From Jacaranda mimosifolia (taxonomy: Eukaryota > Streptophyta > Magnoliopsida > Lamiales > Bignoniaceae), in NCBI GenBank assembly GCA_018894105.1, contig CM032121.1:3163507-3227506 (forward strand): 64,000 nt of DNA. Reading direction: 5' to 3'. Shown piece by piece: positions 1 through 11,986 of this stretch; the first letter of the stretch is position 1; every line of letters starts with the position of its first letter. The position numbers and the translations under genes were made by a program. The notes under the pieces are model-generated. The model had not been told where the DNA came from. It ran no database searches and saw only the letters and a list, made by a program, of their open reading frames with translations.

Positions 1-85
1 ATTTTTGTTTCTAAGGAAAATGGTCTCAAGGGTTTGTATGAATTTAATTTAATTACGGGATTGGTATATGTCTTTTTAAAGTACT
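1..85. other. End of a duplicated upstream block
   Basis: This stretch matches 6287-6348 and, more loosely, 21240-21310 and 25440-25510. It is the far upstream part of a two-helix gene unit that lies outside the window on the left. I see no gene in it. Confidence 0.6.
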
Positions 86-372
86 AATGGTCATCACATA
101 CAGTTTTTGCACGCATAAACATTTTTTTGAGTACAACATTCTTTTATTTTGAAATTTTTTTATTCTATATAATAAAAATTAACTGATAAATTATATAATA
201 AATCTTTTTGTCATCACAATATAATTAAAAGATTATATGACATTCTATAAGAAAGACACCGTTAAATGAAAAAAGAAAATCAATATATAACAAAAATCTT
301 ATAATCAAGTATTTTTTTTTTTCAATTATAAGGAAATTATGAATAAATTGTCAATCTAAATTTGTTGGTTGA

Positions 373-439
<67 letters not shown>
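373..439. repeat. (TAA)n microsatellite
   Basis: An uninterrupted run of TAA/ATA triplets of roughly 67 bases. The paralogous site near 6650 has only a short remnant, so the expansion is private to this copy. Confidence 0.95.
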
Positions 440-440
<1 letters not shown>

Positions 441-1082
441 ATGAAAATGAGTTATTTTCCTCATAAATCAAACCATACAATTGAAACATGAAGAAGTTAT
501 GAGTTGTGAGAAGAGAAAGAATTAGTGGGAGGAATCAGATAGAGATTGGAGAGGGGAAGAATTAGTAGTGGGGGAAAAAGTTATAGAGATCGTGGATAGG
601 AAGAGTTAGTAGAGAGAAATAGTAATGTTTATTAGTTATGGATAAAATTTTGAAAATTAGCATTATCTTAAAAAAAAAGTCACATAGTAAAGATTTAACA
701 TTAGGGATCCCTCTTTATAATTGCCACGTGTATTTATTTAAATATCTAAATATTTTTAATAAGTTTATAAACCAATAATATATAGGCAACCTATCCATTC
801 AATTTTTAATTGAATTTATATTTTTTCATTATTATATTATTTTAAGAATTAATATATCAATTTTTTCTTACTTCCACCCGTATTGCTCCACTCCTCTCCC
901 CCATCACTCCACTATTTTCTCCCATTTCCGCAATTAGCAGAGAAGTTGTGACCACTATCAACATATTTTGAGAGCTTGAGGAACAGGCCTTTTGGATTTC
1001 CTTTTTAGGAATTAATTATAAGATCAATATAAAATATTTACGATGGATTACTAAATGAAATTATGGATCATGGAATAAAGTG

Positions 1083-1290
1083 TTGTGGCTTGCAGTTTAG
1101 TGGCATCTGTATCCCCTATCATGGGTCTCGTGTTCAAACCCCAATGGGTTCCTTTGTGCACCTCATGTGTATATCTGATTGTGGAGTTTGTAATTTCATT
1201 TAATTGATTTATAATTAGATTCTATTGACTTGTTGTATAGATGAACTTCTTGATTTGATAATTGAATTCTATTAACTATTAATGTTCTCT
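1083..1290 (+). mobile_element. tRNA-derived SINE, family 2
   Basis: A box-A-like segment (AGTTTAGTGGC) is followed by a box-B-like segment (GTGTTCAAACCCC) at tRNA-like spacing. The body then matches the later copies at 14505-14700 and 15163-15365 (shared text ending TTGATTTGATAATT). Two degenerate Pol III boxes plus a shared 3' body are the hallmarks of a tRNA-derived SINE. Confidence 0.6.
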
Positions 1291-1293
1291 CAC

Positions 1294-1298
<5 letters not shown>

Positions 1299-1334
<36 letters not shown>
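1299..1334. repeat. (GA)n microsatellite
   Basis: About 18 GA units directly behind the SINE body. Confidence 0.95.
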
Positions 1335-1337
<3 letters not shown>

Positions 1338-1847
1338 AAATAATTCGCAAGATAAATGAAACACTACGAAGTTAAAATATATTGGTCAATATATTTTCAA
1401 TTACATTGATATTATGAAAATTAATTTAAATATAATTACACTTTTTATAGAAAATTAATATAATATTGATATATATATATTTACTCCTAGAACAACTCAT
1501 CTAATTTTACTTAAGATTAAAAATATTTTCAACTTTTTATTTATTTTTGTTGTAAATATTACTGTTAAATATTGTATTAATATTTTCCATCAACAGTTTC
1601 ATTTTTATTAGGGCAGAAAGTGGAATTCATGTTGAATTACAAACATGTTACATTGATCATATCTTTTTTTTAATTATAAAATAAAAATAGCACTACATCA
1701 TTTAACTATTATTTAATCATAACAAATATATATGCATAACTCTTGTTCAAGATGAATTACAAAAAATTATGAATCTTTAAAAGTTAAAAAATATGTATGT
1801 TACAATCTTCTTATCTTTATTTGACTACTAATAAATCTTCTGCACAC

Positions 1848-2509
1848 CAATGTTTTTAAAATCGGACCGAACAATGAATAGGTAATGTTACTGGTTACTC
1901 GTTCAACTGATTTGATCGTTGGTTGAACCAGTATGACGCCATAATAACTTAATAATTATATTTAATTTTATAAATATATAAAATATTTTAATATTACCTA
2001 AAAATAGAACTTTCAATTGATATATAAAGAATATTATTTGAAAAAAAATTCAACTTCCTTATTTTTAAGTATGCTTTTTAGAAAATAATACTATTTCACA
2101 ATTAATCAACTATAAATAAATAAAAAACAGTATTTCATATTAATTTAAGTAATCATTCGTTTCATACTTCAACTCTAATTAAAAATAAATTCTTATACGC
2201 TAAATATTCAACATAATTTAAGAGAGATTAAATAAAATAAAATAATAAATTAAATATAAACACTCATATATAACTACCATTTCATTAGATTTCAAGAAAA
2301 TAAATTCATGTTTCAAAAATTACATGTCCAAAATTTTTAATCATCATTTTCAACTGATAATTTCTCTTTCTTTTCTTTTTTCTTTTTTTCAAAAAGATTT
2401 TAAATTTCACATAAAAGATTGAATCGGTCTGGTTTTGACTGATTTCCAACTAATTTTTAGTCTTTAATCGGACTGAATTGATTGGATCAATCCGATTTTC
2501 AAAACACCA
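1848..2509. mobile_element. hAT-like non-autonomous element with 8-bp TSD
   Basis: The ends form an imperfect inverted repeat (CAATGTTTTTAAAATCGG at the left, the complement of ATCGGATTTT-type text at the right). Both sides carry the same 8 bases, CTGCACAC (1840-1847 and 2510-2517). The paralogous gene flank at 28748 has TTGCACACGGC with nothing inserted, which is the empty site. An 8-bp duplication fits the hAT superfamily. No transposase is present. The element sits in the 3' flank of the two-helix gene at 2551-2823. Confidence 0.75.
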
Positions 2510-2550
2510 CTGCACACGATGGGTACAGCTACTGTACCGTCCGATTCTCA

Positions 2551-2823
2551 TTATGGCTCTGGTTGAACAACAGTTAAAGCATGTCGCCCCCGCCAGACCT
2601 GGCAATAGATTTCGTAACAAATATATATCATTACAGCCGCTGAGATTACCATCACCATTGCGAACGCACCAGAATTGAGTACTCTTAGGATTGTCAAATC
2701 CTGGATTTTCACTAGCACAACAATACACTGAGAGAACACCATAATTAGAAAACCGAGGGACAGGCACATCGAAATGACCAACACAGCCAAACCACAGTGA
2801 CGTTCATATTGTCCCTCGGCCAT
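2551..2823 (-). CDS. Small two-helix membrane protein, copy A (90 aa)
   Basis: I do not recognise the family. The product has a short polar N-terminus (MAEGQYERHC), a hydrophobic segment at about residues 11-37, a short loop, a second hydrophobic segment at about 52-68, then a tail with CYEIY, basic residues and a QPEP end. The start is supported because all intact copies begin MA(E/D) right after the same leader text. It is the most divergent copy: the loop lacks the HW(K/R)(I/V) motif of the others, and the tail is four residues longer after the IY, an in-frame difference. A TATA-like element lies about 52 bases upstream. More basic residues after helix 2 suggest a hairpin with both ends in the cytosol, which is inference. 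Expression is not shown. Confidence 0.65.
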   Translation of the reverse strand: MAEGQYERHCGLAVLVISMCLSLGFLIMVFSQCIVVLVKIQDLTILRVLNSGAFAMVMVISAAVMIYICYEIYCQVWRGRHALTVVQPEP

Positions 2824-2873
2824 TTTTGGATTCTATATATGAACAAGAATAGTCCGTCAACTTAAGTTCTCTT

Positions 2874-2890
2874 GTATAAATATAAATATT
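2874..2890 (-). promoter_or_regulatory. TATA-box candidate of copy A
   Basis: On the minus strand the text reads ATTTATATTTATAC, about 52 bases before the ATG. The same element at the same distance is found in copies B, C and D (14065-14080, 20424-20437, 23311-23324), which supports a shared core promoter. Confidence 0.55.
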
Positions 2891-2896
2891 ATTGGG

Positions 2897-3000
2897 TTGG
2901 GAATATATATATACATACACATAATGTGGGAGATCAGGAGTTTGAGCTCTAACGAATTTCTCATGTGCGTGTGTATAAATAAAAAATAAATAAATATTAT
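2897..3000 (+). mobile_element. 5'-truncated SINE (family 1) beside the copy A promoter
   Basis: The body (ATAATGTGGGAG, a box-B-like GAGTTTGAGCTC, then GTGTGTATAAATAAA and an A-rich tail) matches other family 1 copies such as 42439-42560. It is flanked on both sides by AAATATTATTGGG, a plausible target duplication. It lies just upstream of the TATA element. Copies B and C carry a SINE here; copy D does not. Confidence 0.6.
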
Positions 3001-3014
3001 TGGGAAGATATATA

Positions 3015-5644
3015 TCTATACTATTATATATAGCACAACGGTGTGGGATCCACAATTACTCAATTTTGATTGCAATTTTGGCCAAGTGGCAAATTCTTAG
3101 AATTTTGAGTTTTTAAATCAAATTCAAAAAATTTCATTAATTATTGGTTATATTATTTATTTCATTTTTAAAGATATTTATTCTTATTTATCTCTAACTG
3201 ATATGGATATACTATATTTGAAAAAGAAAAATCTCATTAGATAAAGAATTTCTTTTTTGAGCTTTCAGTTGATGAATCGAAATTGATGTTATCTCTTTCA
3301 TATCATTGATGAGATAATGTTATAGATATTTAGATGCGTTAAAACTCTTCTGTGCATATTTATATTATTATATATAGCACAACGGTGTGGAACCCATAAT
3401 TGTTCAATTTTAACCAAATTTTAAATTCTTAGAATTTTGGAGTTTTTTTTAATCAAATTTAATAATTAGTTTTTAGTTATTAAATTTGATATTATTTATT
3501 CCTTTTAAAGATATCTGATTTTTTGAAATCATTTTCTTAATTATAACAATATTCTTTATTTATCTCTAATCTCAAAAAATAATTGCATTTTATCTATAAA
3601 AAATTTTCCATCTCTACTTTCAATATATGGAAGATTTCTTGATCATTTGAATTTCATAGTTTGATAAATCTTTCATGATTTTTTCTTATCTTTAATAACT
3701 AATTTATATCTATACTACTATATATAAAGTCTTTTAAAAGTCATTTCATTAATATTATCAGGTTCTAGCATTTTTTTCACTCTGTTCTTTGTGTCCTCTT
3801 TATTTTCTAGCATTTTTTTATTATATCTCCTTGTGTGCATCTTTAGTTCATTATTCAAAGTACTTATTGTTCATTTGATTTTATTGTTCACTTTTTTTTA
3901 TTTTGTTTTCTTGTTTTTTTGGGTGTGGGGGGGGGGGGGGGGGGGGGGTTATTTTAGGTATATTACATGATGGAAGAGATTTTTTGGATTTTAATGCTAT
4001 AATTTGCTTTTCAACTTAAATAAAGTCTATTATTTAGCTTTTATTACTATTAAATTTGTAAATTTTTATATCTTTTTTGTTTACTACTTAGTTTATGTTA
4101 TCAATTCATTTATTATGAGATTTCTTAACTGCACTTAATATTTTTAATTTTATTTTATTTTTGTTAGTTACATTTTTCTCCTTAATTATTGGTAAATTTT
4201 TTCATTTAATTTTTATTTTATTTAAATTATTATACATTTAGCATCCTTTTACTCATTTTTTGAATCAAGTTAATTGTTAAATTTTGTAATTTATTTTTCA
4301 ATTCACTTTTTTTTTGCTCATCCAAGTTTATAGTTTTATAGGATGAGATCTATTTTTCTATTTTAATATTTTTAAAATTTATTTCACGTTTTTGAATATT
4401 TATAATTTTAGAAGTATACAATTTAATTTTATTTTATATTCATATATTTGTAATTATGTATGTATAAATATGTATAATTCGAACTGTTTTTAAAAATTTT
4501 AGATACTACATCAATATATATTCTTAGATAATTTTTGATATATTCCAAAAAAAATTATGAGATGATTATTTCAATAGAAAATACACCTATTAACTTTTTA
4601 AGTTTATATTTCTAGACATTACTTAGTCTAACAATATATATAATTTTATTTATTTTTATTTATTTTTAAATTTTGATTGTTTGAAAGGTTAACAACTTTT
4701 TTGTGCTATTTGTGAAATATAATATGAAAATCCAATTACATTTAGACAAAAAAATTGAGAATGAACATAATAATTTATTTTTTTATATTTTATTTTACAT
4801 TCTAATTTCATCATCATATCCTATCACTAATTCCTATTTAAAATTAATTTTGAGCTTATAATTACTTTAGCAATTTCCGATGATTTTAGCTTTGCATTAC
4901 CAATATCTAACTTTTTTCTTCACTTAATTATTCGATAACTAAGCTATGAGTCAAATTAAAATGTTTCAATGAACTTTTATCCTAATATCGATCTTAACTT
5001 TGTAATTATTTTATATATTTATTTTAATTTTTTAAATTTCTTTTTTATCTTTACTATCATAGTTTTCTATTGACTTAATTGATTTTAATTTTAATCAAAA
5101 ACTAAAATTAAATAAGAATTTTCTAATCCTTGCCAACTAATATATTATCTAATTCTTTATATTTTAAGTTTTAATTTAATATATACTCATTCTCTTTTAA
5201 GTCTAAAATAATCTTAAAGTATTATAATTTTAAATTTTTTCAAACAACTTTCAAGCCATCAATCTTGTGTTCTATATCATTCTCATATATTTTTATTTTT
5301 TAATACAACTATCTGCTAGCTTTTGATCGCATAATATTTTTTTTTTGATAAAGTACATAGTCATATTCATAGATTTTTATTTTTGGATGTTTTAAATTTT
5401 TTTAACTTTTCTCTGAATAATTTTAAAATTTATTTTTTATGACATAATGTATATGAGATGTCTTTATATGTTGCACACTTTTAAATACTAAATTTTAAAT
5501 TTTAAAATTTAATTTTATTAATTACTTGATATTTTTGCAATATTTTTATTTTTCTATTATTATTTAGTTATATTTATAATTCAATCATTATATTAATGTA
5601 TAGTAATTTTAAAGAATCCGTGCATAGCACGGGGATAATACTAG
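3015..5644 (+). mobile_element. Helitron, non-autonomous, 2.63 kb
   Basis: The 5' end is TC (TCTATACTATTATATATAG) and the 3' end is CTAG. The element sits between A (3014) and T (5645), as Helitrons do. Twelve bases before the end is a perfect 6-bp hairpin: CCGTGC at 5618-5623, loop ATA, GCACGG at 5627-5632. Paralogous units (for example 14085-14265) join the two flanks without it. No Rep/helicase ORF is present. The first ~345 bases are partly repeated from about 3362, and another 5'-like end (TCTATACTACTATATATAAAG in frame A|TC) occurs at 3709. It also holds a 22-base G run. It splits the upstream region of copy A. Confidence 0.88.
3927..3948. repeat. 22-base G homopolymer
   Basis: An uninterrupted run of 22 G on the plus strand inside the Helitron. 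Similar runs occur at 12856-12877 (C), 41385-41404 and 48528-48544. Its exact length may be an assembly estimate. Confidence 0.9.
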
Positions 5645-6348
5645 TATATATATATGGGGGAATTGAAGAGGTTTCCTTCTTCTATTAGGAATATTCAATG
5701 ATATATTTGGAGTTTAATTCCCTCTCCTTTTATGAGTTATGACTCAATTATGTGTTGTATATTGTGACCGGCCGGAAGATCAGCAATAGATAAGAACAAA
5801 TCTTGGTGTTAAATTTAGGTTGAATTTTGAATTCTATGCATGCATATCTCTGCATGATTAGGGGGGAGAAAAGTTTACACCCTTTTGAAAGTTTAAAAAG
5901 GCAAAAATATTTACACCGTTGAAGGTTCAAAAAGAATAGTGCATAGATATTGCCAAAAAAAAAAAAAACTTTATACCTGCATAGTTGCATGCATAAAACA
6001 CCAAGTACAAAGAAATAGTGGTCTGCAGAAAAACCAAGAATCGGCAGAAATCGCCTTGAATTGGATTTTCGGTTATTATACTAATACAATTTTGGTTATT
6101 TGTTTGGTTCAATTTTTTGAAAATGATTAACCATAATCCAATGAAAAGAAGAGGAAGAAGAAGAAAATAGTCTGGATTCGACTGACTATGCTTTATTCAA
6201 TTCTTTTATTATTTTATGAATTATGATAATCCAAAGATTTGCATTTCTTTTACTAAATTTTAAATTTTGATATTTTTGCTATTTAATTTTGTTTCTAATT
6301 AAAATGGTCTCAAGAGTTTTACGGGATTGGTATATATCTGTTTAAAAT
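5645..6348. other. Upstream region of copy A, right half
   Basis: This is the continuation of the copy A upstream block displaced by the Helitron. It matches the upstream blocks of the other copies (14260-14480, 20555-20800): a GAAGAGGTTTCC segment, then AAGATCAGCAATAGATAAG, then GGTTTAAAAAG. No gene is seen; short open frames here are not shared with the paralogs. Confidence 0.6.
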
Positions 6349-6703
6349 ATTAGTGGTCATCACACATGGTTTCCGCACACATAAATATATATTTTTTAGT
6401 ACAACATACTTTTATTTTGAAAATTTTTTATTTAGTATAATAAAATTAACTAATAAATTATATAATAATTTTTTTTGTCATTACAATACAATTAAAAGAT
6501 TATATAAAACTCTATAAAAGAGACACCATTAAATAAATAAGAAAATCAATATATAACAAAATTCTTATAATCAAGTTTTTTTTCTTTTTTTTTTTCAATT
6601 ATGAGGAAATTATGAATTAAGTTGTCAATCTAAATTTGTTGGTTGAAATAGTAATGCATGAAAATTAGTTATTTTCCTCAGAAATCAAACCATACAGTTG
6701 AAA

Positions 6704-7093
6704 ATGGGGACAAGCTCCAATACGAAGAAGTTGAGCTTGAGCTGAGCTCGTACAAAGTTCAAGCCGTGCTTGCTCAAACCAAATAATTCTTGTTCGTAGG
6801 TTCATGAGCGTATATTTTTTTAAAAGAAATAATATTTATATATAAAAATATAATAATATATTAATTTTTTTATATATTATAAAATAATTTATGTTTCGAG
6901 TTCGAGCTCGAGCTCGAGCCCAAGCCAGAACTCGAGCCTATAACATTATCACAACTTCAAGCTTAATGAATTGAGTGAGTCGAGCCGAACCGAGCTCGAG
7001 CCTCAATTTTTTGGGTTCGTTGAGCTTGAGTATTCGAGCTTGAGCCTAAAATAATAGTCAAAAGTTGGCTCTTCTCGACTCATGTGCATCCCT
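6704..7093. mobile_element. hAT-like MITE, 390 bp, with 8-bp TSD
   Basis: The segment is flanked by AGTTGAAA on both sides (6696-6703 and 7094-7101). The related sequence at 470-500 has a single near-identical copy of this site and no insert. The interior is rich in GAGCTCGAG/CGAGCTTGAG text. The inverted ends are weak, but the target duplication and empty site are clear. Confidence 0.7.
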
Positions 7094-8333
7094 AGTTGAA
7101 ACAATAAGAAGTTATGAGTGGTGAGAAGAGAAAGAATTAGTGGGAGGAATCAGATAGAGTTGGAGAGGGAAATAATTTGTAGTGGGGTAAAGAGTTATAG
7201 AGATCGTAGATACAAAGAGTTAGTAGAGAGAAATGGTAATGCACCGCATGTTAGTCATGGATAAGATTTTGAAAATTGGTATTGTCTAAAAAAGGTCACA
7301 TAATAAAGATTTAACATCAGGTATCCTCTTTATAATTACTACGTGTATTTATTTAATTATTTAAATATTTTACAAATCAATATTATAAAGGCAACCCATC
7401 CATCAGATTTTTAATTGAATTTATATTATATTCTTTAAGAATTAATATATCAATTTTTTCTTACTACCGCCGGTATCTCCACTCCTCTCCCCCATCACTC
7501 CACTATTTCCCCCCATATCAGCAATTTGCAGAGAAGTCGGGGCTGCTATCAGCCCATTTGAGAGCTTGACGAACAAGCCTTATGGATATCCTTTTTTGGA
7601 ATTAATTATAAGATCAACATAAAATATTACAAAGGACTAGTAAATGAAATTATGGAATATGGATTAAACTCATTCGCAAGATAAATGAAACACTATGACA
7701 TTAAAATATATTAGTCAATATATTTTCAATTACATTGATATTATGAAAATTAATTTAAATATAATTATAATTTTTATAGGAAATTAATATAGGATTGATA
7801 TATATATATATATATTACTCCTAGAACAACTCATTCTAATTTTATTTAAGATAAAAAACATTTTCAACTTTTATTTATTATTTTTGTAAATATTATTGGT
7901 AAATATTGTATTAATATATTTCTGTCAACAGTTTCATTTTTATTAGAGCAAAAAGTGGAATTCATGTTGAATTGCAAACATGTTACATTCATCATTTCTT
8001 CTTTTAATTAGAAAATAAAAGTAGCACAATATTCTTTGACTAGTATTCAAATAAATAAGAGATTCATTATATGTCTTTTAAATTTAAAATTAAAACAAAT
8101 AAATAAAACAAATAAAAAATAATGAATAATTTAAGCGAAGAAAGAACGTTAGTATACAAACTATATTATGCATTATTCCCTAAAAAATACCTTGAGAAAA
8201 GATCTTGATTTTTTTGGCGTGCACAATTTTTGTTTATACATCTTGTTCAGTCCTTGATGCTTTTTCATAGGCTTTCATCCTATTCATATCTCCCCTCATC
8301 ATATTTTCATCTTGTATCAAATTCCTTCTATAG

Positions 8334-11300
8334 TGTAACACCCCTAAAATTCAGTTTTTTGAATAAATAAGGATTTAGAAATCAGGATATCGATTGATCG
8401 GATTTTAAGGCTTGAGAAAATAAATAAAAAGGACTTGATTGCAAAAGTTTTAGAAGTTCTGGGGGTCAAAGTGCAAGAAACAAAAGTTGAAGGACTCAAT
8501 TGAAGGCTGGGGACTAAATTGAAGATGGTTTAAGAGTTTTGGGGTGAAAATGCAGTCGGTCATAAGTTTGGGGGTCAAAATGGAAGAGGCTGAAAGTTTT
8601 TTTATATATATAGTTGAAGGACCCATTTTTATCAAATTTTCAAAAATGGTCCAACTTTTGCCCCGCCGTCGAATCGCCGGAAAACGGCCATGAAATCTAA
8701 AACAGAAATTGTATAAAGCTATATCTCAGCTGAAGAATCAATTTCATACCAAATTTAACCCGAAACAACCGACGGAACCGCAGGAAAATCGAACCCGACG
8801 GCGGAGCTCGGCGGGGGTGATAGTATCGCCGTTTACGGCAGTGGAAAATGGTGGTGCTGTAGTGGGTTTTAATCTGGAGCTCATGGGCATTGCATTGATG
8901 CCCTCAATTTAAGGTTTCGCCGGTGAACGAAGGGAAAATTAGCGTGGTGGCATCGCAGCGGTTTTAGCCCAATTGAATGGCCTATGGTGGTCGAAACTAG
9001 AAATTGATTGGGGCGTTGTGCTCTTGGCATCGAGGTGCACCTGCTGGTGGTGGCGGTGTCCATCGGCGGCGGCGGCGCGTGGCGGGCTGCTTTGGTAGCC
9101 TGTGCAGAATTTGATTTCGAACTTGCTTGGACTAGTTCCGATGTGAGATTGGGTCTCGATTCGACCCAATTTGGGTAAATTTCAATAATCGAATTTTGAT
9201 TCGATTGAATTGTTGAATGTATTTAGATTTTCAGATGGAGTTGAACATGATCAGAGTTAAGATTGTTAAGCTATGATTTGGTTTAAGGTTATGTGTTGAT
9301 TTTGTAATTAATACAGTAATGAGTTTAATCGGTTTGAGGAATTATCAGATTGTTGTTGAAATTTTAATGAGATATTAACAAACAATTTATCGGCTCGTCG
9401 AGTTATGAACTATGATAAGGGATTACCTTGTACAGTTAAATGTAACATGAAATTGAGAATTATGATCGAGAAATCCTAGTCAATAGTGGGTTTAAGTTAT
9501 GTAATCTAAACTTTTAATCAGTGGGAAACGAGGTCATAAACTGTCTAAATATCTAAGAATTATCAGGACTATGTCAGAATACCCTTAAGTTTGATAATGA
9601 CGTTCATTATGCTTATAGTGAAGATTAAGAAGATTGATGAAATGATAACTCGAGTTATTTTGTGATAGTGCTTTCGATTTAACTAAGAAGTCAGAACCTG
9701 AGTGACTATGCGATTAAGAACTCCTCTACATTTTCCAGGTGAGTTTACATTGGCTTTCTTGCTGGGGGAAGAACATATGGGCTGGTTATTATGTCTTGTC
9801 GCTTGGTTCTATTTGTGTTAAGATTCGTTAATCGATACGTGCTTGTTCTATGCTATTCTTTGGCCCTCATGTTTACTTGGTCAATTCGTTTGAGCTATCC
9901 CTTCTGCTTGAAATTCCCGAATTATTGCTACCTAAACTTACAATTTTGATGGATATGATTTCTTGTCTTGTACATTTACGTTGATACATGTATATAAGAT
10001 CTGTTTGGCCTCCCTTCTACTAAAGATTATTATTTGCCTATGTAACATTGACGTGCTGCTCGTGAACTCTCTCAGTAGTTGATTGAACTTCTCTTACCCT
10101 TATCTGTAATTCTTGGACTATTCATACCTAAGTTCCCTCATCCATTTTACATGATTGATTCCGCACCCCGCAATTCACTTCCAAACAAGTTTTGATAAAG
10201 TTAACTGTTTATGAAAATAGTACTCCACCCACTTGAGTTACAAATGTGTAAACGAGTTTTGAGAAAATAATCTATTTATGAAAATGGTACTCCACATCGC
10301 CCTTCTTCACTCAGCGGTTTTATTGATATTAATTAATGTCGCTTTATTTAAAGTGGGCGATTGTGTTGAGGAAACTAAAAAGTGATTTTGAAATAAGTAT
10401 TTTATCGCCATGTTTATTTTAAAACCAGCTTGGGTTGAATAAGTGATTATATACTTAACATGGCGAAGTGATGTATTAAGTGTATGTTGTTGGATGCATT
10501 CAGTGATATCAGTGATTCTACTTGATACCCTTAGGGGTGGGCCCTGGGATCGGTTATGAAAGATGGCTGGGTGGAACGGTCCGCAGCGACATATCTTTTA
10601 GCTGATACCTGTACAAAATTGTACATATAATCCCTACTTATAGAGGGCTGGAGGTAGTCAGCTATGAGCGGGATTAGGCATGTAGCTAGCCATGCCCAGT
10701 GAGTGATTAAGTGTCCGAGTCGATCACTCGGTACTTTGGGGGAATAAGGATTTTCCATGTTTTCAAAAGTGGAGTGATACGGTAGGAAAACCACCAACAA
10801 CAAAAGTGTGAAAGTGATTATTAATTTTATTTTATATTTTGAAACTTGAATATTTAATACAAGCTGAGTGATTGTTCCCTTGTGGTCGTAATCGTGAGTT
10901 AAAATTCCCCTGTGAGAGTTGGTGAATTTGTGAAGTTTCACCACTAATATGGGACGGTGGTGAGATGGATCACTCTAAATTTTGATTAAAATACTCTCTC
11001 ACAGCCCTTGAGAATAAATGTACCTCTACTTGTCTCTTATATAATGATTATGAAGTTGCTACCTTGTGATTATTGTTAAATTGTCTCACTAAGTCATTCG
11101 AACTTACGTTGTTATTATTGTTCCCCATTCTTACCCCCAGACAAGAACAAGTGATAAAGATAGACTAGCCCCAGCCACACATGAGCCAATGAGAGTGATA
11201 GAAGTGCCAAGGGTGATTCGAAATATTTCAGCTCAGAAGCAAGTGTTCGATGGAAATGGTTGTGGGATTGCATTATTTTGAAAATTTTGAGAAGTGTATT

Positions 11301-11380
11301 TTCTGTTGCAAGAATGACATGTGGCATTGTGTAAGTAGCACCTCAGCCGGAAGTAGGCGCCTCCCGGTCGGGGCGTTACA
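8334..11380 (+). mobile_element. Solo LTR 1, 3.05 kb, Ty3/Gypsy-type
   Basis: It begins TGTAACACCCC and ends GGGGCGTTACA, the TG...CA ends with the inverted TGTAAC/GTTACA seen in long-LTR Gypsy elements. The flanks are TATAG and TATAA, a 5-bp duplication with one change. Two relatives lie at 15815-18757 (reverse) and 35734-38594. There is no primer-binding site, gag-pol or second LTR beside it. It has a GC-rich central block near 8640-9130. Assignment to Gypsy is from the ends and length only. Confidence 0.8.
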
Positions 11381-11986
11381 TATAACATGAAAAAAAATTT
11401 GGTTAAATTGATACAATATTTATATATATATATATATATGAAAAAAATCCATTAATATTTTCTCTTTTTCTTTTTGAAGTTTCTCACGATTGTTTTCTTC
11501 CAGTGTAACGCAACCAGTGCTATGTGTTGAAGAAAAGTATATCTCTATTAAGCCATTGTGTTGCACTGGTAGCAACGAATTCCAACTTCAAAACATTTAA
11601 CTGATTTTTTTATTGCTTTTATCAAGAGATATAAATAGAAGATATGGACGACATGCCCACAACAAATACAAAAGAAAAATTGAAGAATGAAAGTACTTGA
11701 AAGGGAGTTATGGAATGAGAGGAGTTATCAATAGTAGAGATTTGGAGAATAAGTGGGGAGTTATGTATTTTTAAATTAAAAAAACATATAGATATATTTA
11801 GAGTTATTTTAGCCAAACATAATTTGGTGTAACGATATAAAAACAGCCATTTTGTGAGTGTAAGGGGCCTTCTTTTTTTAAATAGTATAGATGTAGGGTT
11901 ATTTAGGTAAAATAAATTTTAGTGTAGTAGCACAATAACTGCTACTTTGTGAGTGTAAGGGGGCTTCCCTTTTTATATGGTATAGA

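Larger units (their letters stand above)
86..1700 (-). mobile_element. Truncated Helitron-like copy (relative of 6349-11986)
   Basis: The segment follows 6349-8040 closely over most of its length, including the block with poly-purine text near 480-620. It then stops and jumps straight to the 3' flank of the gene at 2551. In the 6349-11986 copy the terminal TC end is preserved; here that end is deleted. It also contains a long TAA microsatellite and a SINE. I see no coding sequence. Confidence 0.45.
6349..11986 (-). mobile_element. Helitron-like element, reverse, with nested MITE and solo LTR
   Basis: Read on the minus strand it starts TCTATACCATATAAAAAG at 11986, preceded by A. It has a second 5'-like end (TCTATACTATTTAAAAAAAG) about 90 bases in. 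In paralogs (21300-21330, 25500-25520) the host flanks on the two sides are joined directly. The 3' end at 6349 reads CCACTAA followed by T, a CTRR-type end, but I see no strong hairpin, so this boundary is less sure. Without the nested LTR and MITE the size is about 2.2 kb. No helicase gene is present. Confidence 0.55.

Noticed and set aside
1083..1290. Possible tRNA gene (box A and box B)
   Set aside because: The boxes are degenerate, no cloverleaf can be drawn, and the same body recurs at 14505 and 15163 as a dispersed SINE.
2478..2767. Other open frames over the two-helix gene copy A (plus 2478-2678, minus 2450-2767)
   Set aside because: They are shadows of the real frame and are not kept in copies B to D.
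8939..9169. Antisense open frame starting MGRIETQSHIGT in solo LTR 1, with similar frames at 36374-36664 and 17814-18089
   Set aside because: The shared first residues come from conserved LTR DNA. The frames diverge by frame shifts after a few dozen residues, so no protein is conserved.
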